From the NCBI GenBank assembly GCA_033239005.1, contig BSQZ01000105.1:825001-889000 (forward strand): 64,000 bases of DNA, given 5' to 3'. How positions within the stretch are numbered: position 1 is the first letter of the stretch; every line of letters begins with the position of its first letter. A program made the translations under genes and the position numbers. The notes under the pieces are model-generated. The model ran no database searches. It worked only from the letters and a program-made list of their open reading frames with translations, and had not been told where the DNA came from. The DNA is from Lamellibrachia satsuma. Taxonomy: Eukaryota; Annelida; Polychaeta; Sabellida; Siboglinidae. Positions 1 through 11,700 of this stretch are shown one piece after another.

Positions 1-1130
1 CACTTCACCTTTTATGTCCTCACAGACACTTCACCTTTTACAATTTACGCAAACACATCTTTCATGTGAATAAATATAAAACCGTTCAAAATTACTTACA
101 TTTGTGTAAAGATATTGCGACTATCTCATCGAAACAACAGTATCGCGTCCTTAGTATTCATCGGTGCTCACAATATATAGGCTATAGCTTAGCTTATTCT
201 CTTTCGTTCAATATTACCTTTAACACACATATTGCGTTGCAAAATTTTATTAACCTAAAATAGGATATAGGCCAGTAATAGAACACCTCGGTGTGACGCT
301 CTTTGGCGTGTTACTTTGTGAAAAATAGTTGATCCAGAATGGCATTGAGGAAACTATCTACAGTTTAACGTAAGACGGGAACGTTGCTAATATCACATAT
401 TTACAGTCCAACGGATAAGCAAACGCGTCTTCCGCCATGGAACATGTTCTCTGCCTAGAATTGCTGAGACGGTGATGTTTCCTAGTAGAATCCACCTGTT
501 GCACATATCAAACCTACCTACTTGGCAAATCCGCCGTTCACTCTACGTATCAGCAAGCGCTGCCCTCGAAAGTTAAAGCATCCGTGTCTTCGTAACGACA
601 CGCGCAGAAAAGCCACTGGCAACGCGCGTTAAGATGTATCTCCGAAAGCTGTCCTGGTTTAATTGAGCGCACACCGTCGTCGGAGTTTGATTTAGGACGT
701 GTTGCTCTTTGGCGTGACTTCCTGTTGCTGGCGCGATCGACCAGTCATTGGTTTCAGAGGCGGCTGTCCGAGGAGACGCGGTACAGTTGGCTCCTCTCCT
801 CCGTATCACGCAAGGCGAGGACACGTTTCCTGATTAGCGCCTTGATGTGTCGTTGATGTATTCAGAAGTACCGAAGCACGGTAGTATACGGCCGGGATAA
901 AGCTCTCGGCGGATGTGTTGACAGCGTCGGGGTCAACAACGTCAGACAACAGGTGCTTCACTAGGCGTACTGCATTTCCAATGCCACCTTATGCCGCGTT
1001 GCAGTATAGTTATATAAATGCATGGCAACTAATGCTACCTTAACTTGTTCATTTGGGCTATTGTGTTTGTGAGCCATGAATGAAAACAATAAATAGCCTA
1101 ACAGTGCTATAAAATACAGGCGCGCAGACA
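1..1130. other. Intergenic, no gene recognised (CpG-bearing 420-960)
   Basis: I see no recognisable gene here. About 420-960 is richer in CG dinucleotides than the AT-rich surroundings, which could mark a promoter or first exon of a gene lying outside the window. A minus-strand open frame at 573-824 (83 codons) has no family resemblance that I can name. Confidence 0.3.
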
Positions 1131-1193
1131 CGCACGCTTTCACACAAAGAGACACACACTCGTATACACACCGCAAACGGTACGGACAGACAC

Positions 1194-1236
1194 GCACGCA
1201 CGCACGTACGCACGCACGCACGCACACACACACACA

Positions 1237-1284
<48 letters not shown>
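1194..1284. repeat. CACG/CA microsatellite
   Basis: A run of (GCAC)n passes into (CA)n. The long Cys-Val open frames read from it on the minus strand are repeat artefacts, not proteins. Confidence 0.95.
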
Positions 1285-1288
<4 letters not shown>

Positions 1289-1561
1289 CGAACACACGTA
1301 ATTTGCACACGAGTTTCCATGCGACGTTAATAGTTATAATACGTTCTGAGGCATGCATTAAAAAGAGGATCGTCTTGTGGGAATAATGCTTGCGCGTGCG
1401 TATTATCAGTGTTATCAAAGTTACGACGAAAAAGACGCGGCGTTCTGCTGCAATGACCTATCGAATAACGTGAGTAGATCGGCTCTTCGTCGCAGAAAAA
1501 CAGAACGTCTGTATCGGGATCGATCGATAATTCGCAGTAGAATTAAAAATTAGCGCAGAAA

Positions 1562-1885
1562 ATGCTAGACGGCTGCATGTTGGCTATCATCAGGTCGAGA
1601 CGCATCGACTCCCAAAATTATCAGACCATTCAGGGCCTGATAGCTGTACACAAGCGTAACATTTTAAATAACATTACTGGGAGTTACATCAACATAATTG
1701 TACCCGTTTCAGTTAGGTTGGTCTACCCCTCCCCGGGTGAACCGTGTGCTTTATTGAACACAGTGTTCATGAATCGTCCGATGATCTTTGAAGGCGTTGT
1801 CGAGTATTCGCTATATTACATTTCAACGGATTTTGGCTCTGGCGTCGATGTTCTGTCGCCGTTCGTAACCTCCCATACAGTTTAA
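1562..1885 (+). CDS. Unrecognised 107-codon open frame
   Basis: An ATG-started frame of 107 codons in a CpG-bearing stretch, ending in TAA and followed within about 15 bases by AATAAA (near 1896). Composition is not obviously repetitive, but I recognise no domain, signal peptide or membrane segment. It could be a small gene, a terminal exon or chance. Confidence 0.15.
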   Translation: MLDGCMLAIIRSRRIDSQNYQTIQGLIAVHKRNILNNITGSYINIIVPVSVRLVYPSPGEPCALLNTVFMNRPMIFEGVVEYSLYYISTDFGSGVDVLSPFVTSHTV

Positions 1886-2124
1886 GTAAATTAAACAAAT
1901 AAACTGATTCACGAAGAGATGTCTATTAATCAAGGTGGTCTTTGTAATTTATATAAACTCTAAAACAAACAATACATTACATAACACAATTTAAATAATA
2001 TGAATTGAATGCATTCTCTGTGATCGTTAAACTAACCTGCTCGCATTGATGGTCAAGTACTAGATTAGAATATCGAGCTCAATTACCATTTCACACTATG
2101 TTCTCGTCCGCTATGGTAAGGCTC

Positions 2125-2148
2125 CACACGCACGCACGCACGCACGCA
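2125..2148. repeat. CACG microsatellite
   Basis: Five to six copies of the tetranucleotide CACG/GCAC. Confidence 0.9.
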
Positions 2149-2326
2149 TATGGCCGGAAACACTTCGTCTAGTTATAGACACCCGGTCTGTTTTGTAGAG
2201 ATTCTCGCACATACGTGACGACGCGGTACTGGGTTAGACTTGGTCGTTTTATCGCCATCTCCAGCGTTTGAATAAAAATATTTTGTAGAAATGAAACTAT
2301 GATCACTGGAGTTTTATAAAAACATA

Positions 2327-2513
2327 CAGTGAAACCTCGTTAACCCGTTCTTCAATAATCCATTTTATTCAATAATCTGCATGTTTTGTGTGTGAACAAA
2401 TCCCGACATAAGGTAAATTGCTTCATTATTCCGTAATTCACTAAACCGCATGCTTCGTTAGTCCGGCCAAAAGCTTTGGAGACCAAAGTGTGCGGTTAAA
2501 CGAGGTTCAACTG
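2327..2513. mobile_element. pogo/Tigger-like MITE
   Basis: The left end reads CAGTGAAACCTCGTTAACC and the right end GGTTAAACGAGGTTCAACTG, an imperfect inverted repeat of the CAGT...AACCTCGTTAA type known from pogo/Tigger elements of the Tc1/mariner superfamily. TA precedes the left end. The 190-bp length and absence of an open frame mark it as non-autonomous. Confidence 0.75.
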
Positions 2514-2587
2514 CTTAGTGGTAGTTATTATATTTATATGTATTATATAACTTAGTGGTAGTTATTATATTTATATGTATTATATAA
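2514..2587. repeat. 37-bp tandem duplication
   Basis: Two identical 37-bp copies start at 2514 and 2551, directly next to the right end of the MITE. Confidence 0.9.
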
Positions 2588-3622
2588 CTTCGATCGACAG
2601 TCAATCGATTTCATATGCAATGGCCTATAAAGGAATAAGTTCTGTTCTTTCTATAAAAGTAGGTTGGCCAAGAATCGTGTTCTTACGATTTCCGACAATA
2701 GCAGTCTTGTTAAAGTACGTTAAAGATTGTGGTAGTAAGAGTTAATATCAGAACGATAAACATACATGGTTAATCTAACTTTATGGCGAACATCAGCCTG
2801 CTCACCTTGCCGTGTGCGCAATAGTTCCCATTTGTTAGACTTGGTCGTTTTATCGCCATCTCCAGCCTCTGTCGGGGAATGCGGGTGTACCGGATTCTCG
2901 CTCATCGTTCAGATAAATATCTCTACTTCCAACTAACACGTCTAGTTCCGTGTGTGTTCGTCCGTGACTCGTATCTTTGTCGAATGCGCAAAAGACCAAC
3001 GGCCAGTCGGTCATAAATACGTAGGTGAATGCCAGTGGAGTGAAACCAAAGAGACGCATGTTAATGCATGTTAAAGAGGTTTCATGAATAGACCGCTTAC
3101 GGACAATCAAACAATACAGGACTTTGAGATTGATGGGGCTGTATAGCGATCAGCGCGCGAGAGTTGACATTTAGCCACGGCTTCAGCCTCTTAATTCACT
3201 AGGCGTGTCACTCCAAGTCCCTTGTTGATGCCATTGGACACCCGATGGCGGATATACAAGCGCGACTGTTTTAATAATGTCTTAATCATGGTCATAGACC
3301 CCTATGCTCAATGTGTGGTAAACAGTGGTGTGCCCAGTGTTTCTATGGTGTTGGCCGATATTGTACAAAATGCCAAAACCTGTTAAAGCACACTATCCAT
3401 AGCAAAACTTAAAATCAGTTAAAAACGAGAAATTTTAATAAGCCTGCGTTGCTTCGTTGTCCACTTGGCACGTGGTGCGTGCTGCATTGGATGGCAATCT
3501 TGATAAATCTTGTTAAATAACCTTACTGTTTATTTCAATGCATCTATGCACGTAATGGGACACTGTGATTTTGTAATAAGCTGGAATTGTGTCAAGACGA
3601 CGTGTATGTGACGTTTCACTGC
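2588..3622. other. Intergenic, no gene recognised
   Basis: Only short unconvincing open frames on both strands. No RNA gene or transposon end was recognised. Confidence 0.4.
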
Positions 3623-4458
3623 GTTTGAGATACATCACGCAGCAATGGTACTGGCGGAACGTTTGAGATACATCACGCAGCGATGGTACTGGCGGAACGT
3701 TTGAGATACATCACGCAGCGATGGTACTGGCGGAACGTTTGAGATACATCACGCAGCAATGGTACTGGCGGAACGTTTGAGATACATCACGCAGCGATGG
3801 TACTGGCGGAACGTTTGAGATACATCACGCAGCAATGGTACTGGCGGAACGTTTGAGATACATCACGCAGCAATGGTACTGGCGGAACGTTTGAGATACA
3901 TCACGCAGCAATGGTACTGGCGGAACGTTTGAAATACATCACGCAGCAATGGTACTGGCGGAACGTTTGAGATACATCACGCAGCAATGGTACTGGCGGA
4001 ACGTTTGAGATACATCACGCAGCAATGGTACTGGCGGAACGTTTGAAATACATCACGCAGCAATGGTACTGGCGGAACGTTTGAGATACATCACGCAGCA
4101 ATGGTACTGGCGGAACGTTTGAAATACATCACGCAGCAATGGTACTGGCGGAACGTTTGAGATACATCACGCAGCAATGGTACTGGCGGAACGTTTGAAA
4201 TACATCACGCAGCAATGGTACTGGCGGAACGTTTGAGATACATCACGCAGCAATGGTACTGGCGGAACGTTTGAAATACATCACGCAGCAATGGTACTGG
4301 CGGAACGTTTGAAATACATCACGCAGCAATGGTACTGGCGGAACGTTTGAAATACATCACGCAGCAATGGTACTGGCGGAACGTTTGAAATACATCACGC
4401 AGCAATGGTACTGGCGGAACGTTTGAAATACATCACGCAGCAATGGTACTGGCAGAAC
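3623..4458. repeat. 38-bp minisatellite, 22 copies
   Basis: A 38-bp unit beginning GTTTGAGATACATCACGCAG and ending GGCGGAAC repeats without spacers for 836 bp. Two sites vary: CAGCGATGG versus CAGCAATGG (the CG form only in early units 2, 3 and 5) and GAGATAC versus GAAATAC (the GAA form only in the second half, partly alternating). The last unit is slightly diverged. Confidence 0.97.
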
Positions 4459-4629
4459 GGTGATGCGGACAGCCTACAGCGAGCCTCTCTCAAAAACATT
4501 CTGTTCCTCTCGATTGTACATATTGCGTTGACTCGTGCGGTTTAGTTCCAAACAGTGGCGTGTTTGGGGGGGGGGCGTGGCATGTAACATGTTGCGCCAC
4601 CACGTGGCAACATAGTGGGTGACTAAGCT

Positions 4630-4712
4630 TGCCACCCTTTGGCTTCCCTTTGGCTTCCCCTTTGGCCTCCCTTTGGTCTCCCCTTTGGTCTCCCCTTTGG
4701 CTTCCCCTTTAC
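4630..4712. repeat. Short degenerate tandem repeat
   Basis: A 12-15 bp motif, CCCTTTGGCTT or CCCTTTGGTCT, repeated six to seven times. Read on the minus strand it gives a Lys-Gly rich frame that is most likely an artefact. Confidence 0.8.
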
Positions 4713-4739
4713 GAGATCTTAAATACGCCACAGGTTCAA

Positions 4740-5340
4740 AATATCGATATCATCTCTGACTGTTAATAGTATCTCACGTTTTAACATTTCGACGACAACT
4801 CACTCGGAAGAAATCACACGGGTTCACCTGAATGTTCCTTCCGGTCGTCTAATGCGGTCAACGCTATCGACTTGCGCGACTACGACATTAAAGCGCGACA
4901 ATAAGGTCCACATCGTCGACGTCAGACGTTCCATTAACAATCCCCAGAACCCCCCCGACATACAGTCTCCCACACTCTTAAACCGATACCGCACAAAAGT
5001 TTATCGATCCGGCGCTCGCCTGTTTCTGGAATGAAAAAGCTTCGTTTCAACGAATGCAAATTCGCCGACAGCCAGTAGTTCGCCATTGATCTGTCCGTAT
5101 GAGAGACTCGGCACCGCGGACAGCGTCGAATGGAGGTACATCCGTTCTGTCATTAGTCGTCCCGTTCGTGAGACGACGATGGTGAAGAAACGTCGCACAG
5201 TGGCGTCTTTCGCGATACCGAGCATTCGTCCGCAACCGGAAGTGAACTTGTTGTCGTCGACTTGTCAACAAGGTGCAAGAATTTCACAGCAAATTACAAT
5301 TTTCTACTCGAGTGTGATGCTTTAAAAAGCATTTATTGCT
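4740..5340. other. CpG-rich region with unassigned open frames
   Basis: CG dinucleotides are frequent here. Overlapping frames are open on both strands (plus 4852-5034 and 5086-5325; minus 5001-5225 and 5047-5271). None matches a family I know, so this may be a promoter-type CpG patch or an unidentified exon. Confidence 0.2.
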
Positions 5341-6965
5341 TCAGATTGTGTCCACTGGTGAATGAAAAAAACGGTTGTTCTCGCTATCGCAATCTACATT
5401 AGGTGCGTTGTGTTTGTATATGCTCTTGTTTGCATATACGTCTTGTGTATTTATGTTATTTAATTACACAATTAATCTAGTAACCCATGTATAACGTTAC
5501 ATTAACGACGGATAAAACCTGCGATATTAAATAAAAGTGTGTCAACTATGTTCTTGCTTTCTCTGTATTAGACCCTATGTTTAAATCCAACTGGTTCAAT
5601 ATTGAAGAGATGCTAGGCGATGATACTAGCGGGTCATACTAACATTTATAGTTTAAAGTTATATTTATATTTTACATACAAATCAAATGAGGTTTTAAGC
5701 AAAACAATTGCGCAAATACATGTTGCTATGGTTGCTATCACTAAAATAAGATACACGTTAAACACTCCCGTTGCTATATTGTAATATCAGGAGACATTGA
5801 GTGACGTGGGGTACTCTCAAATACAACATAGTACTGAGCCATGCCTGGGTAGAATGTTATCTCCAACAGCAACATCTGTTTTGCACTTGCCGCGAAAGTT
5901 TACCAACAACACATGACTTCTGGTCGAGATTAGATGTGACATGTTGTCCAACAAAGTTGTTCCCCACTGGACAAAATCCTGCACATTCGAGTGTTCACGT
6001 TTGCATCTCTTTAAGGTCCCGGATATCGATGGCCTGTAGACTCTATAAAACATACTATTATAAAACACACCTGTTTATTGAAATTCTACATGATACACTG
6101 CAAAAACATAAAACACTGTATTTAAACGAAAAACACATATTAAAAGTAGATCTTATTAGGCTATCGATAAAGAAGCATTTCACACAACTGATAATGATAA
6201 ATTAATGGGAAAATGTAATGAAATCGGATATCAGTCTTTTTGGTGCAAGTATTCTTCAGTGGTTAATTCTGCACGAAATTCTTCATGACAGTAACACAGA
6301 ACATGTGTTCTCGTACGACATGACGTAGCTCAGTGACAAATATATAATACATTTACTAGTTTAAGCAACGCAGTCGTTATATATGTAAGACTACGGTTAT
6401 GTTACATATCGGTTTCTATATGGAGTAGTAAATGTATATTAAAACATATTTTAATAGGCAGAAGGATGTGCAATAGTAATTTGGCCGCTCGACATGCAGA
6501 AGTAAACACAATAACATGGGAAACTATGACGCTGGTAGTGCGAGATTTTGCCGAAACTCAATTACTCGGCATGTCAGTAATTTGACAGCTTTGTATGTTA
6601 GGTCTCGCTATTGGATTTGTGCGGTTTAATTTGCCTAGAACCAGACAAGACAATAAATCGATTAACGCGATTCAAATGCTAGCACCTCTGCCAACTTTTG
6701 CGCACTGCGTGTTAAATCTCACACAGGGAATGCCCAATGATATTACGGTCGAGTTACATCGGTTTTCGAAATACACAAGTCGGAGTTAACCACATTCTGC
6801 CGTACGAGTTTGTTCGACTTCAACAAAGATCACAAACATTAGGTTTATGACACTGCTTTTACATTTGACGGCATTTTGTCTTCGTAATTTTTTTTGGTAA
6901 CACCAAAATGCTAATTTCCAAATATAATCACGAAAAGCTTTACTATTGGTTTTCGTATTTATATT
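5341..6965. other. Intergenic, no gene recognised
   Basis: AT-rich sequence with a few short frames (for example plus 5801-6205) that show no domain or repeat signature I recognise. Confidence 0.4.
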
Positions 6966-7192
6966 TTGTGTCGACGCCACGATATCCAACGATGACGTAT
7001 CCTGGTATTTGTATTTTGTGTCAACGTCACAGTGTCCATTGATAACGTATTTGTTACTGTGTCGATGTCACAGTATCCACTGATGGACGTATTTGCATCT
7101 TGTGTCGATGTCACAGTATCCATTGATGACGTATTTGCATTGTGTGTGTGTCGATGTCACAGTATACAATAATGACGTATTTGCATTTTGTT
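6966..7192. repeat. Diverged tandem repeat of about 45 bp, five copies
   Basis: Units contain TGTGTCGATGTCACAGTATC followed by GATGACGTATTTGCAT. Copies start near 6967, 7018, 7057, 7101 and 7149 and differ by small indels. Each carries a TGACGTAT-like word. Confidence 0.85.
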
Positions 7193-7454
7193 TATGACGC
7201 TGTTATGCTTTAAACCATAGTGAGCTAATAAATTCAACAGTAATTTTCTATTTATTTAAACTACATCATTAAATAGCCTTATGTTACTACGCTAAGCATT
7301 GTTCGCTTGAATAAAAATATTCGCCACTACAACAAGACATTACACCACTCAGCATGAGAGCAATAAAAATTATTAAGATGGAACTACAATAACACGATAT
7401 CAAACAGGCTGCCAGTCGAATGTTTGGTAACGCCCTGTGAAGTCATGCCACTCT

Positions 7455-7691
7455 CTATTGCGGTACGGTACGCCGATAAACATCAACATGTTTACGCGTT
7501 CCGCATGAATAAGTCGCGGCCACTATAGCTATTGTAGCAACAGTTGCCATGACTACCAGAAGCTGAGCACGGTGATGGTGCCAGGCGTCTCCGGCGACGC
7601 CGATATAAGCAACGTCTCGTTGACCCACATCATGTAAAGCAGAGACGGGTTGCGATGTATCACGTTCAAAACTGTCCCTTTCTACAAGCAC
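7455..7691 (-). CDS. Possible small single-pass membrane protein
   Basis: A 78-codon minus-strand frame whose middle (around residues 43-62, LLVVMATVATIAIVAATY) is a plausible membrane-spanning helix. There is no recognisable family, no clear splice partner and no other support, so it may be chance. Confidence 0.12.
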   Translation of the reverse strand: MLVERDSFERDTSQPVSALHDVGQRDVAYIGVAGDAWHHHRAQLLVVMATVATIAIVAATYSCGTRKHVDVYRRTVPQ

Positions 7692-7699
7692 AACATAAA

Positions 7700-8753
7700 T
7701 GGCTAGTCAGCACAATCTGAAGACTGCTCGTGACGTAAAACGTGTTCTTGTGACGTCACTCACACTTTGGCATCGAGATCGACGGTCTTTCCAACACATC
7801 CATCCACTCATTCTGCAATACTAATTATCATAAAACATAATGAGGTTTAAAAAAATTATGTTGGGATTATATTTAGAAGTTGAGATTATTGTTTGGAATA
7901 TCTCTTTAGTACGCCATCAAACGTCAACCACGTCTGATCATAATATTATTAATACAATATTTCTAACACTTACTAAATAATTGTTAATTATAATTATAAG
8001 GATTTTACATCTGATGCACTGCATATTTGGAATTCTGATTCACTTCCTAAATGTAAACAATAAATATTCAAACCAACCAAATAGGGATATCTCTGGCATT
8101 GATTTTCGCAATATATTTACCGCGGTGCGATTTTTGTGTGTAAAACTAGACCCGTGCTTGTAAAAAAGGCTATCGATATTATTAATTGAAGGGTTCAGTT
8201 TTCGTAAACCCAGCTACCAGTATAATTTTTTAATAACTGTTTGAACAGCTACACAACAGGCTGGACCAAACAATGAATTTTCTGTAATCTATATTAAAAA
8301 TATTACAATGTGTCTCACACACAGAGCGGCACACTACGGGTGTTGAAAGACTTGCTAAGAACAATTTGCGAGCCAAGTAAAACTTGCACCAAACGACCGT
8401 TAAAACACGTATGTTGTATATAGACCATAGGGCTCAATCGGTCACACAGACGTACAGGATATAAAAATCTACATTTGATGTTATTATAAATTGTAGCTGT
8501 TGTCAATGTATCATCAACAGTTAACACAATAGAGCAAAAGACGTAATCAATCATACATTTCTCCTTCAAAGGTTACCTGTAGTTTCTTCCTCATCAGCTC
8601 TTTCGTGATTTCCCCGTGACTACTAATACATTCGACAACATGACGCATTTGCGTACAGTAGTCCTACTGTCTATTACTGGCGCAATATGATGGATGACTA
8701 AACGAAAGGCAAACATAATTTCACTATGGAAAAGAGCGCTTCATAAAGTATTC
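7700..8753. other. Intergenic, no gene recognised
   Basis: AT-rich. This would hold the 3' untranslated region of the F-box/WD40 gene on the minus strand. No other feature is supported. Confidence 0.35.
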
Positions 8754-11700
8754 TTATATACTGTGAAGCCTGTTTTTTATGCAGTGGCGTGACGTAGGTG
8801 ACAATTTTAGCTCAACCACACTGACATCTTGAACCTAACAACGAACAATTTTGGCAAAGGTATGACAATACTTATATTAGCATGTACATATATTGTTACT
8901 CACTCTGTAATCCCAGACAATGATTCTCTTCTGGTCTCCTCCACTGACCAGCTTGTGTTTGTCCAAGTACAAACATCGAACCACACCCAGGTGTCCTTGT
9001 AAAACTGACCGGCTCTCACCTTGGGGTCAACAGATGTAAACATCATAGAATGCCAGTTTCAAAAATGTATTGTTGTTAGTGAACAATTGTTCCCCCTCAA
9101 CACTACGCATCCTACCATATGACAATTAAAGCTTCAGTATGCACCATCGCGTTCTTAAGAATGTATGAATGTTTTCCTTCGATTCATAATTTCATGCTTA
9201 TCTGTTACCTAAGTATGTGATAATTCCAGGTTGAAGATGCAAATTAGGAAGCAAAAAAACATATATTCAATTACGTCAAGATAATATTGAAGAAAATAAA
9301 AAGTCAAACATCTGGTCATGTCAACTTATAAAGCTTGCATTATACAAAGACTTACTAACTTTAATTTTTAATAAAACAAACATACTTAAACAAGGTGAGG
9401 CCTGGTTACGAAGTATGTAACTTTTGAAAATGCTCTTGTTGCTTTAAATACATAACACACACTAGATCATGCATACAAAACAAAAACAAACATGCAAAAA
9501 CCTACCACACCACAAAAACATAAACTATTGTACAACGGCTGCATGCAAACTGTTACAAACAGCACTACAAAATCTTACCAATTAATTCCTGGGTGAACGA
9601 AATCGTTGTATGGTTACTGGAAACATACACACATGTATCCTACAAGCCATACGTCACCTAGTATGTATTAACACTTTTTTATTTAACTGTCGATTCGCAT
9701 GAAGATTCCTCTCACGGAAGCAAATTTTATAATTCCAAGTATCTTGTGAAATGTTATATGTTACTGTGTCTTTATTTTAATTATATTCACCTGCTTAAAT
9801 CATAATACATTCTGGCAAATCTGAACGAAAAAGACATTTCATTTGAATACTGAGTTTGTAGGCTATATCGGAAAGTCTACAAAACGAAAACTGGATTCGA
9901 AACATGACCAAATGATGTTATAATAATGACTGAACAAACAAGATGGTATGGGTCGGTTACTTGGCAATAGAAAAATTAATGATGTAACTGTCAATTAGAC
10001 AGCAGCTTTCTTTTGAACATGAGGAATAAAACAAGTATGTTCAGGCCATAATCTCAAGTATGACTACATGGAAGAAACGGGGTCAACATTGGTGAGATAT
10101 ACGTATATGTTATGTGGAAGACAACCTGACTGTTGCTGGAACTGGATATAGTTTGTCACAAACCTTCGTGTGTCCAAAGTCGCACAGTGCTGTCTGCCCC
10201 GCCTGAGGCTATCACGTCTTTGTTGAATGCAACACAATACTAAAACAAATTCAACAAAGTACTCATTCTCACACAGGATGGTAAATGTATGGAAAAAAAT
10301 TATCCTACAACTGTGTGAATGCTAGCAGTGTGTAGATGTCTAAAATAAAACTGACAGATATATGATATTCAAATAATGGCAGGCTGTACAGATCACTAAT
10401 GCTTGGACTCGCTTGATATACCAATAGGACATTGGTCCACTTGCCTATGGAGCTTGCAGATTTGGAAGACAATCTTGTTAAATGAACACAATTCTCCACA
10501 TTTTGGTGTGAGATATTTAAATGACCTCTGCTCACCACTTCTTCGCTGTGTCCTATCAGAGTCCTTGTGCACTTGCCCGTCATTGTCTCCCACACCTTGA
10601 CCGTACAGTCGCCACTACCACTGACCATGACCTTCTCGTCAAACTGGCAGCAACTTACCACTGCAACGTAACATCATCATAATCATCACCATGTTGGTCA
10701 CTGGAGTTGTTCCATGCAAGAGTTAGAACTCTGCTGGTTCAATGCAAGTGGTAGAACTCTGCTGGTTCAATGCAAGTGTTAGAACTCTGCTGGTTCAATG
10801 CAAGTGTTAGAACTCTGCTGGTTCAATGCAAGAGTTAGAACTCTGCTGGTTCCATGCAAGTATTAGAACTCTGCTGGCTCCATGCAAGTGTTAGAACTCT
10901 GCTGGTTCAATGCAAGTGTTAGAACTCTGCTGGTTCAATGCAAGAGTTAGAACTCTGCTGGTTCCATGCAAGTATTAGAACTCTGCTGGCTCCATGCAAG
11001 TGTTAGAACTCTGCTGGTTCAATGCAAGTGGTAGAACTCTGCTGGTTCAATGCAAGAGTTAGAACTCTGCTGGTTCCATGCAAGAGTTAGAACTCTGCTG
11101 GTTCAATGCAAGTGGTAGAACTCTGCTGGTTCAATGCAAGTGTTAGAACTCTGCTGGTTCAATGCAAGAGTTAGAACTCTGCTGGTTCCATGCAAGTATT
11201 AGAACTCTGCTGGCTCCATGCAAGTGTTAGAACTCTGCTGGTTCAATGCAAGTGGTAGAACTCTGCTGGTTCAATGCAAGTGTTAGAACTCTGCTGGTTC
11301 AATGCAAGAGTTAGAACTCTGCTGGTTCCATGCAAGTATTAGAACTCTGCTGGCTCCATGCAAGTGTTAGAACTCTGCTGGTTCAATGCAAAAGTTAGAA
11401 CTCTGCTGGCTCCATGCAAGTGTTAGAACTCTGCTGGTTCAATGCAAGAGTTAGAACTGTGCTGGTTCAATGCAAGAGTTAGAACTCTGCTGGTTCAATG
11501 CAAGAGTTAGAACTCTGCTGGTTCAATGCAAGAGTTAGAACTGTGCTGGTTCAATGCAAGAGTTAGAACTCTGCTGGTTCAATGCAAAAGTTAGAACTCT
11601 GCTGGCTCCATGCAAGTGTTAGAACTCTGCTGGTTCAATGCAAGAGTTAGAACTCTGCTGGTTCAATGCAAGAGTTAGAACTCTGCTGGTTCAATGCAAA

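Larger units (their letters stand above)
2234..2866. repeat. 32-bp direct repeat pair flanking a MITE
   Basis: An identical 32-base word (TTAGACTTGG...CTCCAGC) occurs at 2234-2265 and 2835-2866. The MITE at 2327-2513 lies between the two copies. Nothing protein-like is seen in the interval. Confidence 0.7.

Noticed and set aside
961..1418. Cys-Val repeat open frames on the minus strand
   Set aside because: They are translations of a CA/CACG microsatellite.
3623..4458. CRISPR array
   Set aside because: Repeats are directly adjacent with no unique spacers, and the window is clearly eukaryotic. The same holds for the arrays at 10.7, 35.5, 43.5 and 57.4 kb.
8577..8610. A last exon of the F-box/WD40 gene at 8577-8610 (SRGNHERADEEE)
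   Set aside because: It fits the phase, but the acceptor tract (ATGTATTAGTAG) is weak. The 8834-8754 candidate has a better pyrimidine tract and ends in a stop.
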